The translations under genes and the position numbers were made by a program. Below the pieces are notes generated by a model. The model was not told where the DNA came from and did not search any database. It saw nothing but the letters and a program-made list of their open reading frames with translations. This document shows positions 1 through 5,354 of a DNA stretch of 6,010 nt, in pieces. Location: NCBI GenBank assembly GCA_027353565.1, contig DAIEHO010000114.1, positions 1 through 6,010 of the forward strand, given 5' to 3'. Source of the stretch: Propionibacteriaceae bacterium (GTDB lineage Bacteria; Actinomycetota; Actinomycetes; Propionibacteriales; Propionibacteriaceae). Each line of letters begins with the position of its first letter. Positions within the stretch are counted from its first letter, which is position 1.

Positions 1-216
1 GTGCTGCTGGCCACCCACCGAGATCGCGGCCACGTCGTCGAGACCCCCGGCCTCAGCCAGGGCAGTCTTCAGTGCGCTCCACCAGTGCGCCGGGGCGACC
101 TCCGTGCCGTCCGGGTGGTCGGCGCGGCCCCGCCGCACCACCGCACCGGTCTCGGCGTCGCAGACGACGACCTTGCAGGACTGGGTGGACGTGTCCACCC
201 CGGCGACGAGCGGCAT
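1..216 (-). CDS. xylB: Xylulokinase, N-terminal part (gene runs off the left edge)
   Basis: Xylulokinase phosphorylates D-xylulose with ATP to D-xylulose 5-phosphate, the step that feeds xylose into the pentose phosphate pathway; it is a cytosolic FGGY-family sugar kinase. Only the first 72 residues are in the window. They show the family's N-terminal nucleotide-binding start, [15 protein letters not shown] (residues 4-18, with the conserved Asp at 8), the WW pair at 47-48 typical of the P-x-x-WW segment, and GGQQH at 68-72, which matches the GQMH of E. coli XylB that leads into the substrate site. The ATG is fixed by coupling: it shares one base with the xylA stop (TGATG), so it is almost certainly translated from the same mRNA as xylA. 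Other FGGY kinases (ribulokinase, gluconokinase) look alike at this end, but position directly after xylA makes xylulokinase the clear choice. Most of the protein cannot be seen. Confidence 0.95.
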   Translation of the reverse strand, partial: MPLVAGVDTSTQSCKVVVCDAETGAVVRRGRADHPDGTEVAPAHWWSALKTALAEAGGLDDVAAISVGGQQH

Positions 217-1403
217 CAGCGGGCACCCAGCAGGTGCTCCATCGCCAGCTGGTTGAGGCGTACGTGTCCGTACCCCTTGCGGCCGAGCTCGGTGACGTCG
301 ATGTCGGCGAAGTCCTCGGGACCCGAGGCGATGAGGTCGGCGACCGTCTCGCCCGCGGCCAGCGTCGGCTCGCCGAGCTCGAACAGGCCGGACGCCGCCA
401 TGGCCTCCTGCACCTCGGGATCGGCGCGGAACGCGAGCGCCCGCTCCTTGAGCAGCAGGTACATCTGGATGTTCGCCGCGGCCGAGTCCCAGACACCGTC
501 GACGTCCTCGGTACGGGACGGCTTGTAGTCGAAGTGACGGGGACCGTCGTACGTCGGCCCGCCGTTCGGGAAGCCGTTCTCGAGGAGGTCGACGGTGAAG
601 AACGCCGAGGCGAGGTCGCCGTGGCCGAACACGAGGTCCTGGTCGAACTTGGGACCGTGCTGGCCGTTGAGGTCGATGTGGAAGAGCTTGCCGGCCCACA
701 GGGCCTGGGCGATGCCCGCGGTGTAGTTGAGGTTCGACATCTGCTCGTGCCCGACCTCGGGGTTCAGGCCGACCATGTCCTTGTGCTCGAGCTGCGCGAT
801 GAAGCCGAGCGCGTGTCCGACCGTCGGGAGCAGGATGTCACCGCGGGGCTCGTTGGGCTTGGGCTCGATGGCGATCCGAAGGTCGTAGCCCTTCTCCACG
901 ATGTACGCGGCTACGGTGTCGATGCCCTCGGCGTAGCGCTGCAGCATCGCGTGGTGGTCCTTCGCGGCGTCATACTCAGCGCCCTCGCGCCCGCCCCACA
1001 TGACGAAGGTCTTGGCGCCCAGCTCGGCGGCGAGATCGACCTGGCGGATGACCTTGCGCAGACCGTAGCGACGCACCTCGCGACGGTTCGACGTGAACGC
1101 ACCGTCCTTGAACACCGGATGACTGAACGTGTTCGTCGTCACCATCGGCACGATGAGGCCGGTCTCGTCGAGAGCCTTCCTGAACGCCGCGATGATCTGG
1201 TCGCGCTCGGCGGCCTTCGTGCCGTACGGGACGAGGTCGTCGTCATGGAACGTCACCCCGTACGCGCCGACCTCGGCCAGCTTGTACACGCTCTGGATGG
1301 GGTCCAGGTGGGGCCGGGTCGTCGGGCCGAACGGATCAGCGGCCTCCCACCCCACGGTCCACAGACCGAAGCTGAACTTGTCGTCGTGCGTGGCGGTGGG
1401 CAT
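216..1403 (-). CDS. xylA: Xylose isomerase
   Basis: XylA interconverts D-xylose and D-xylulose (and D-glucose and D-fructose) in the cytosol, using two divalent metal ions; it is normally a tetramer. The 395-residue protein matches the short actinobacterial class (about 390 residues, as in Streptomyces), which lacks the N-terminal extension of the longer class. All catalytic residues are visible: His53 and Asp56 in TFHDDD, Trp136 in MWGGRE, Glu180 and Lys182 in [11 protein letters not shown], Glu216 and His219 in NPEVGHE, Asp244, Asp254 and Asp256 in the HIDLNGQ...FDQD segment, and Asp292 in [11 protein letters not shown]. The reading frame is open 20 codons further upstream, but the ATG at 1403 is chosen because AAGGAG lies 6 nt before it and the protein then begins [15 protein letters not shown], as in its relatives. 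It is the first gene of a xylA-xylB operon with its own candidate promoter and operator. Nothing is broken or missing. Confidence 0.98.
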   Translation of the reverse strand: MPTATHDDKFSFGLWTVGWEAADPFGPTTRPHLDPIQSVYKLAEVGAYGVTFHDDDLVPYGTKAAERDQIIAAFRKALDETGLIVPMVTTNTFSHPVFKDGAFTSNRREVRRYGLRKVIRQVDLAAELGAKTFVMWGGREGAEYDAAKDHHAMLQRYAEGIDTVAAYIVEKGYDLRIAIEPKPNEPRGDILLPTVGHALGFIAQLEHKDMVGLNPEVGHEQMSNLNYTAGIAQALWAGKLFHIDLNGQHGPKFDQDLVFGHGDLASAFFTVDLLENGFPNGGPTYDGPRHFDYKPSRTEDVDGVWDSAAANIQMYLLLKERALAFRADPEVQEAMAASGLFELGEPTLAAGETVADLIASGPEDFADIDVTELGRKGYGHVRLNQLAMEHLLGAR

Positions 1404-1409
1404 CCGGAA

Positions 1410-1415
1410 CTCCTT
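1410..1415 (-). promoter_or_regulatory. xylA ribosome binding site
   Basis: AAGGAG on the minus strand, 6 nt before the ATG at 1403. It is the strongest Shine-Dalgarno near this gene and decides the start over the longer open frame reaching 1463. Confidence 0.85.
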
Positions 1416-1433
1416 CGTTGGGTACAGCCCTAA

Positions 1434-1449
1434 TTGGTGACGACCCCAA
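1434..1449 (-). promoter_or_regulatory. Candidate operator of the xylAB operon (imperfect palindrome)
   Basis: On the minus strand this 16-mer reads TTGGGGTCGTCACCAA; 6 of its 8 symmetric base pairs match around a central CG. It overlaps the last two bases of the proposed -10 box and covers the expected transcription start, the position where a repressor blocks initiation. Xylose operons are commonly controlled by ROK-type XylR or LacI-type repressors. A central CG is usual in LacI-family operators, but the sequence is not a close match to any consensus I know. No regulator gene is visible in the window. The palindrome is direct observation; its function is inference. Confidence 0.4.
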
Positions 1450-1476
1450 CATAATCCACTCACGACGTTCCGTCAC
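1448..1476 (-). promoter_or_regulatory. Candidate promoter of xylAB
   Basis: Minus strand: -35 box GTGACG (1476-1471, four of six bases of TTGACA) and -10 box TATGTT (1453-1448, four of six of TATAAT) with a 17-nt spacer. Transcription would start near 1441, giving a 5' leader of about 38 nt before the xylA ATG. The local AT-rich patch stands out in very GC-rich surroundings. It was identified by eye only. Confidence 0.45.
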
Positions 1477-1499
1477 CCCCGGGGGACGGGTCGGGTGAC
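1472..1499 (-). repeat. Inverted repeat between dsbA-like gene and xylA; weak terminator or binding site
   Basis: GTCACCC (1472-1478) and GGGTGAC (1493-1499) are perfect inverted arms of 7 bp around a 14-nt loop. The left arm also begins a perfect CCCCCGGGGG palindrome (1476-1485). The element starts 6 nt past the stop of the DsbA-like gene and overlaps the proposed -35 box of xylA. There is no T-tract after it, so if it terminates transcription it is not a canonical intrinsic terminator; a protein-binding site is an equal possibility. Confidence 0.35.
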
Positions 1500-1504
1500 C
1501 ACTG

Positions 1505-2110
1505 TCAGTCGAAGATGGGCTCCACCGTGCGCGTCCGCTTGAGCTCGAAGAACCCGGGATACGCGGTGACCTTGACAAATCCGTCGAACAGGTCGCCCGC
1601 CGCCTCGCCCTTGGGCGCCGGCGAGATCACCGGCCCGAACATGCTCATGCCGTTCACCCGGATGACCGGTGTGCCAACGTCCATGCCCACAGGGTCCATG
1701 CCCTCGTGATGCGACGCGTGCAACGCCTCGTCGTACGTGTCCGTCTGCGCCTCGTCGGCGATGCTCGGATCCAGCCCGACCTCGGCCAGTGCGGCCGCGA
1801 CGGTCTCCGGCGTCTTCGGCTGCTTGCCGAGGTGGAAGCGTGTGCCGAGCGCGGTGTAGAAGCTGCGCAACGCCTCGGGACCGTACCTCTGCTCGACGGC
1901 GATGCAGGCCCTGACGCCGATCCAGCCTTCCTTGTCCATCATCTCCCGGTACTCCGAAGACAGGTCGCGCCCGGAGTTCAGCACCGCGAGGCTCATCACA
2001 TGGAAGGTGGTCTGCACGTCCCGCACCTTCTCGACCTCGAGCATCCACCGTGAGGTCATCCAGGCCCAAGGGCAGAGCGGGTCGAACCAGAAGTCAACGT
2101 GGGTCGTCAT
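1505..2110 (-). CDS. DsbA-family thiol oxidoreductase with CPWA active site (Rv2466c-type, mycothiol-linked)
   Basis: A 201-residue cytosolic protein (no signal peptide) of the DsbA/thioredoxin fold with a helical insertion. It resembles the mycobacterial Rv2466c family, described as mycothiol-dependent reductases acting in oxidative stress and nitro-compound reduction. Family marks are FWFDPLCPW near the N-terminus (residues 7-15), [14 protein letters not shown] (19-32), [10 protein letters not shown] (36-45), the GTPV loop with the probable cis-proline at 148, [10 protein letters not shown] (152-161), and the C-terminal [12 protein letters not shown] (187-198). The active-site motif is Cys13-Pro-Trp-Ala16: the second, resolving cysteine of CPWC is replaced by Ala (codon GCC). 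The only other cysteine is Cys69. This implies a monothiol mechanism, with an external thiol such as mycothiol releasing mixed disulfides. The ATG has no clear Shine-Dalgarno. It lies 30 nt after the small membrane gene and may share its transcript. The exact substrate is unknown. Confidence 0.9.
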   Translation of the reverse strand: MTTHVDFWFDPLCPWAWMTSRWMLEVEKVRDVQTTFHVMSLAVLNSGRDLSSEYREMMDKEGWIGVRACIAVEQRYGPEALRSFYTALGTRFHLGKQPKTPETVAAALAEVGLDPSIADEAQTDTYDEALHASHHEGMDPVGMDVGTPVIRVNGMSMFGPVISPAPKGEAAGDLFDGFVKVTAYPGFFELKRTRTVEPIFD

Positions 2111-2140
2111 GGCGACTACTGTGCCACGCCGGGTCGGGCG

Positions 2141-2341
2141 TCAGGAGTCGCTGCGGACGACCTCGGCCGCCGGCTCGGTCCGATTCAGGCTTCGGCGCCA
2201 GCCAGGAGCCAGCCCGATGAGCGTGATGATGCCCCCGACAGCGAGTGGCCCGATGACGAGCAGCAGGAGGTAGGCGATCAACGACGGGTGCTGGACCGGC
2301 CACTCCAGGGGCATCAGCAGAGGCAACGTCATGGGGAGCAT
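2141..2341 (-). CDS. Small single-span membrane protein, unknown function
   Basis: I do not recognise this 66-residue protein. It has a proline-rich, hydrophobic start (residues 1-18), one long hydrophobic stretch at about 20-46 (SLIAYLLLLVIGPLAVGGII and on) ending in PGWRR, then a short polar tail with Arg, Glu and Ser. The positive WRR just after the helix suggests the C-terminus is inside the cell. Third codon positions are strongly G/C, as in the neighbouring genes, which supports real coding. It is 31 nt downstream of the carbamoyltransferase and 30 nt upstream of the DsbA-like gene, on the same strand, so the three may form one transcription unit. The start is uncertain: the ATG at 2341 is used, but one at 2332 (three residues shorter) is equally possible, and neither has a clear Shine-Dalgarno. 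Confidence 0.65.
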   Translation of the reverse strand: MLPMTLPLLMPLEWPVQHPSLIAYLLLLVIGPLAVGGIITLIGLAPGWRRSLNRTEPAAEVVRSDS

Positions 2342-2372
2342 GCTAGCCGAGCATTCCGATGATTGACCCCGG

Positions 2373-3410
2373 TCACGGCTCCCAGCGCAGCCGGGCGTCC
2401 CAGGGCCGCTGCCGCAGCGTCATCTGGACAGCCTCCGCCGAGACGCCGAGAGCCGTGAGGAACAGCGCCATCCGGACGGGGATCCCGTTGTCGGTCTGGT
2501 GGAAGATGGCCAGGCCAGGCAGGTCGTCCACACTCGGGGAGAGGTCGTACGAGTCGCTGCGCGAGTCGCGAGGGAGGGGATGCATGACGATGATGTCGGT
2601 CGCCCCGGCCTCCACGAGCATCGACCGGTCGAGCAGGCTGCCCCGCAACGACGGCGGCAGCTCCTCGGTCATCCGCTCGCGCTGGACGCGGGTGGCGTAG
2701 ACCAGGTCGGCTCCGGCAACCGCCTCGACGACGGAGTCGCAGTGGACGACCGTGTGGCCGCGGTCCCGTACGAACGTGGCGATCGCGTCCGGCAGCTCGA
2801 GGCTCGGCGGAGAGAACAGCCGGAACGTGACCGGCGAGAAGATGGCCAGCAGCTTCATGAGCGAGTGGACCGTGCGGCCGAAGCGCAGGTCGCCGACGAT
2901 GGCGATCGTGCAGCCGTCGACGGCCTTGCCACGAGCCGCGAGCTCGCGACGCATCGTGTAGATGTCCAGCAGCGCCTGCGACGGGTGCTCCCCCGCGCCG
3001 TCACCGGCGTTGAGGACCGGTACGAGGGACGCCGCGGCGAACTCGGCCACCGAACCCTCATCGGGGTGTCGGACAACGAGCACGTCGGAGTAGCCCGAGA
3101 CCACCCGCGACGTGTCGGCGATCGACTCGCCCTTGGCCATCGACGAGAACGTGAAGCCGGTCGTCGTGGTGACCTCACCGCCGAGGCGCAGGAACGCCGA
3201 CTCGAAGCTGAGGCGCGTACGGGTGCTGGGCTCGAAGAACAGGCTGCAGAGCACCGCGCCGTCCAGGACCGTGCAGACGCTCTTCCGCTCCGCGATCGGC
3301 GTCACGTACTCGGCCAGCGTGAACAGCCGGTCGAGTCCGTCGCGATCGAGCTGGCTCACCGAGAGCAGGTGCCTCCCGGGGCCGAAGAGGGGCAGCGCGG
3401 CGTCGGTCAT
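2373..3410 (-). CDS. pyrB: Aspartate carbamoyltransferase (catalytic chain type), outside a pyr operon
   Basis: The family joins carbamoyl phosphate and L-aspartate to N-carbamoyl-L-aspartate, the committed step of pyrimidine synthesis. The 345-residue protein aligns by eye with E. coli PyrB: carbamoyl-phosphate site FFEPSTRTRLSFE (58-70), Lys93 in AKGESIADTS (E. coli Lys84), Arg114 in VVRHP (Arg105), VPVLNAGDG...HPSQ with His142 and Gln145, VGDLRFGRTVHS (172-183) with Arg179, TRVQRERM with Arg241 and Gln243 (Arg229 and Gln231), and MHPLPR (276-281). This set favours aspartate over ornithine as acceptor, because the ornithine enzyme's motifs differ. The start has GGAGG 5 nt ahead. About 25 residues past the usual end (SAEAVQMTLRQRPWDARLRW) form an extension. 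No pyrR, pyrC, carA/B or pyrI is next to it, so this may be a second, specialised copy; the symbol refers to the family. Confidence 0.88.
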   Translation of the reverse strand: MTDAALPLFGPGRHLLSVSQLDRDGLDRLFTLAEYVTPIAERKSVCTVLDGAVLCSLFFEPSTRTRLSFESAFLRLGGEVTTTTGFTFSSMAKGESIADTSRVVSGYSDVLVVRHPDEGSVAEFAAASLVPVLNAGDGAGEHPSQALLDIYTMRRELAARGKAVDGCTIAIVGDLRFGRTVHSLMKLLAIFSPVTFRLFSPPSLELPDAIATFVRDRGHTVVHCDSVVEAVAGADLVYATRVQRERMTEELPPSLRGSLLDRSMLVEAGATDIIVMHPLPRDSRSDSYDLSPSVDDLPGLAIFHQTDNGIPVRMALFLTALGVSAEAVQMTLRQRPWDARLRWEP

Positions 3411-3415
3411 CAGGT

Positions 3416-3420
3416 CCTCC
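3416..3420 (-). promoter_or_regulatory. Ribosome binding site of the carbamoyltransferase gene
   Basis: GGAGG on the minus strand, 5 nt before the ATG at 3410. It is a strong site and supports the chosen start, and it suggests independent, efficient translation of the first gene in the three-gene block. Confidence 0.8.
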
Positions 3421-3479
3421 AGTCGTGGCTGGGCGACAAACTACCAGCGCACTCCCGGACCGCGTTGGCCCGCGTCACC

Positions 3480-3502
3480 CCTCTCGGCGTACGGCCGAGT
3501 GG
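3480..3502 (-). terminator. Candidate hairpin terminator after osmC
   Basis: On the minus strand, starting 1 nt past the osmC stop, CTCGGC and GCCGAG pair around the 5-nt loop CGTAC. The stem extends by two more G-C pairs beyond one A-A mismatch. No T-run follows, so it is at best a T-less terminator of the sort often proposed in high-GC actinobacteria. It lies before the carbamoyltransferase gene and fits a transcription-unit boundary there. Confidence 0.4.
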
Positions 3503-3503
3503 C

Positions 3504-3932
3504 TCAGCTGGTGAAGCTGACCTCGAGCGTCTTCTCGACGCCGGAGAGTGCCTGCGAGACAGGGCACTCGGTCTTCGTCTTCTCCGCGAACTCGGTGAAC
3601 GTCTCGGCGCTGATGCCGGGCACGGAGCCGACGACCGTGATGGTGGCGCCGGTGATGCCCGTCCCTGGCTGGAACGTCACGCCGACCGTCGTGTCGAGGC
3701 TGGTCGGAGGGTTGCCGGCACCGGTGAGGGCGTGGGACAGCGCCATCGAGTAGCACGTCGCCAGCGCTGCGGCGAGGAGCTCCTCGGGGTTGGTGGTTCC
3801 GGAGCCCGCTTCTGCGCGAGCGCTCCAGGTCATGTCGAAGCTCGCCGCGCCGGAGGTGGTCAGGTCGGTCTTCCCGGACCCCTCGGTGAGCGAACCCTGC
3901 CAGTGCGTACGAGCGGTGCTGGTTGTGGCCAT
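3504..3932 (-). CDS. osmC: OsmC-family peroxiredoxin
   Basis: OsmC proteins are cytosolic dimeric thiol peroxidases that reduce organic hydroperoxides and hydrogen peroxide. The 142-residue length is normal for the family. The two redox cysteines are present: Cys60 in NPEELLAAALATCYSMALSH (48-67) and Cys123 in KTKTECPVSQALSG (118-131). Arg39 in WSARAE and the Glu50-Glu51 pair match the residues that hold the reactive cysteine. The wording HWQGSL at the start, PTSLDTT in the middle and CPVSQ near the end match E. coli OsmC rather than the Ohr subgroup. A purine-rich stretch containing AAGGG lies upstream of the ATG at 3932, a moderate ribosome binding site. It is 65 nt after the uxuB-like gene and appears to be its own unit, with a candidate hairpin right after the stop. 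No OhrR-type regulator is adjacent. Confidence 0.96.
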   Translation of the reverse strand: MATTSTARTHWQGSLTEGSGKTDLTTSGAASFDMTWSARAEAGSGTTNPEELLAAALATCYSMALSHALTGAGNPPTSLDTTVGVTFQPGTGITGATITVVGSVPGISAETFTEFAEKTKTECPVSQALSGVEKTLEVSFTS

Positions 3933-3997
3933 CAGCTCTTCCCTTCGATGGTGGACTTCTCAGGAGCGGCAACCGTACCCGCTGGACCGCTATTCCG

Positions 3998-5350
3998 TCA
4001 GGCCTCGAGGATCTCGTGCATCTGCCGGAGCACGGTCGAGGCGACCTCGTCGTTCGCGACGCCGAGCCACGTCAGGGCGTTCGCGACGGTGGCGGCCTCG
4101 TCGTCGGCCACGAGCGCCTGGACCTCGGCGGCGCGGAAGTCGTTGACCCCAACGGGTCCGTACCCCCGCAGATGGAGGATCCAGGCCGCGATGGGCCTTG
4201 TCGCACCGGGGTTGACGACACCTCTCGCCAGGTCGGCCTTCACCGTCGGCACGAACCGGATCGGGATCTTCTGGGAGCCGTCGGCTGCGATCTGGCTCAG
4301 CAGGTGCTTGATCGAAGGGTTCTCGAAGCGCTGCACGAGCGCCTGCCGGTACGCGGCGACCTGGTCGGCGGGCAGCGGCAGATGCTGGACCGCGGCGTCC
4401 CACCACTCGTCGACCCACCCGCGCAGCACCGGGTCCGTGATCGCCTCGTACACGGTCTCGCGACCCATGATCGGCCCGGCGTACGCCATCAGCGAGTGGG
4501 AACCGTTGAGCAGCCACAGCTTGCGGTGCTCGAACGGGACGATGTCGTCGACGAACGTCGCGCCGCTCTCCTCCCACGCGGGCCGCGCGGCGACGAACTC
4601 GCCCTCGATGACCCACTCGGTGAACGGCTCGGTGACGACAGGCGCACGGTCGCAGACGCCGGTGAGCTCGGTGACCGTTGCGATGTCGGCGTCGGTCGGA
4701 CGTGGCGTGATCCGATCGACCATCGTCGTGACGACGCCCACGTTCGCGTCGATCCACTCCTGCAGCGACGCGTCGACTGCGGCCGCGAGCTCCTCGACGA
4801 CCCGGCGCGTGATCTCGCCGCTCTTGACGAGGTTGTCGCAGGGCACGATCGTGATGGGCCCGGCGCCGGCGTCGCGCCGTGCCAGGAGCCCGGCCACGAG
4901 CTTGCCCGGCGCGGTCGTGACCGTCCCGCCGAGCGGGCTCGTCGTCAGGGCGGCGATGTCGGCGAGCACCGCCTCGTTGGTGAGGTCGAGCGCTCCCGAC
5001 GAGTCGCGTACGTAGCCCGCCTCCGTGATGGTCAGCGTCACGACCGTGACGTCCGGTGACGCGAAGTAGCCACGCCACGCGGCGAGGTCGTGGCCCGTGT
5101 GGACGGCCGACAGGGACGAGATGACCTCGGTCCGGACGTCCTTGCCCTGCACGACGAGCGTGTACAGGCAGTCCTGTGCGGCGAGCTCTGCGACGTGCGT
5201 GTCGGACCTGCCGGAGAACGCGGCGATGCCCCACTCGGACGAGCAGTGCTCGGTGTACCAGGCGCTGTGCGCCCGGAAGAAGTTGCCGAGTCCGAGGTGC
5301 ACGGTCCGTACGGGCGCAAGGGGCTTCCCGTACGCCTCGCGGGTCAGCAT
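3998..5350 (-). CDS. uxuB: Mannitol dehydrogenase family oxidoreductase, probably fructuronate reductase
   Basis: A 450-residue NAD(P)-dependent polyol-specific long-chain dehydrogenase. Next to uronate isomerase the likely reaction is D-fructuronate to D-mannonate in the cytosol, the second step of glucuronate breakdown. Seen in the sequence: the Rossmann start VHLGLGNFFRAHSAWYTEH (17-35), ITEAGY (108-113), VPCDNL (169-174), MVDRITPRPTDAD (210-222), EPFTEWVIEGEF (241-252) and the catalytic signature KLWLLNGSHS with Lys277, Asn282 and His285, spaced exactly like Lys295/Asn300/His303 of Pseudomonas mannitol 2-dehydrogenase. The frame is open upstream to 5527, but that stretch lies inside uxaC and encodes low-complexity Ser/Thr/Arg/Pro sequence, so the ATG at 5350, 4 nt after the uxaC stop, is chosen; there is no Shine-Dalgarno and translation is probably coupled. 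Substrate specificity within this family cannot be read from sequence: mannitol, tagaturonate or another polyol remain possible, and uxuB is chosen from context. Confidence 0.88.
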   Translation of the reverse strand: MLTREAYGKPLAPVRTVHLGLGNFFRAHSAWYTEHCSSEWGIAAFSGRSDTHVAELAAQDCLYTLVVQGKDVRTEVISSLSAVHTGHDLAAWRGYFASPDVTVVTLTITEAGYVRDSSGALDLTNEAVLADIAALTTSPLGGTVTTAPGKLVAGLLARRDAGAGPITIVPCDNLVKSGEITRRVVEELAAAVDASLQEWIDANVGVVTTMVDRITPRPTDADIATVTELTGVCDRAPVVTEPFTEWVIEGEFVAARPAWEESGATFVDDIVPFEHRKLWLLNGSHSLMAYAGPIMGRETVYEAITDPVLRGWVDEWWDAAVQHLPLPADQVAAYRQALVQRFENPSIKHLLSQIAADGSQKIPIRFVPTVKADLARGVVNPGATRPIAAWILHLRGYGPVGVNDFRAAEVQALVADDEAATVANALTWLGVANDEVASTVLRQMHEILEA

Positions 5351-5354
5351 CTGG

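Noticed and set aside
72..1433. Plus-strand open frame of 453 codons opposite xylA and xylB
   Set aside because: It is antisense to well-supported genes, its Val/Arg/Glu-rich content looks like the complement of xylA codons, and it has no motif of its own.
1404..1463. 20-residue N-terminal extension of xylA
   Set aside because: It would include the Shine-Dalgarno and candidate promoter within the coding sequence, and the relatives begin at the MPTAT-like start.
3438..3466. Possible -10 box (TAGTTT, minus strand) before the carbamoyltransferase gene
   Set aside because: Only three of six bases match and there is no acceptable -35 box at 16-18 nt, so I do not call a promoter.
3491..3517. Stretch resembling a tRNA D-arm (GGCTCAGCTGGT)
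   Set aside because: No matching acceptor stem, anticodon arm or T-loop sequence follows, and most of it is the 3' end of osmC.
3965..3983. Short inverted repeat AGCGG/CCGCT after the uxuB-like gene
   Set aside because: A five-bp stem with a nine-nt loop and no T-run is expected by chance in GC-rich DNA.
2499..5015. Plus-strand open frame of 838 codons running antisense to three genes
   Set aside because: It lies opposite the carbamoyltransferase, osmC and uxuB genes, has a low-complexity Arg/Gly/Ala/Glu composition, spans their intergenic gaps and shows no recognisable domain. Long stop-free antisense frames are expected from GC-rich third codon positions.
3990..5234. Minus-strand 414-codon frame overlapping uxuB in another frame
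   Set aside because: It is Arg-rich low-complexity sequence with no domain, while the alternative frame encodes a full mannitol-dehydrogenase-family protein.
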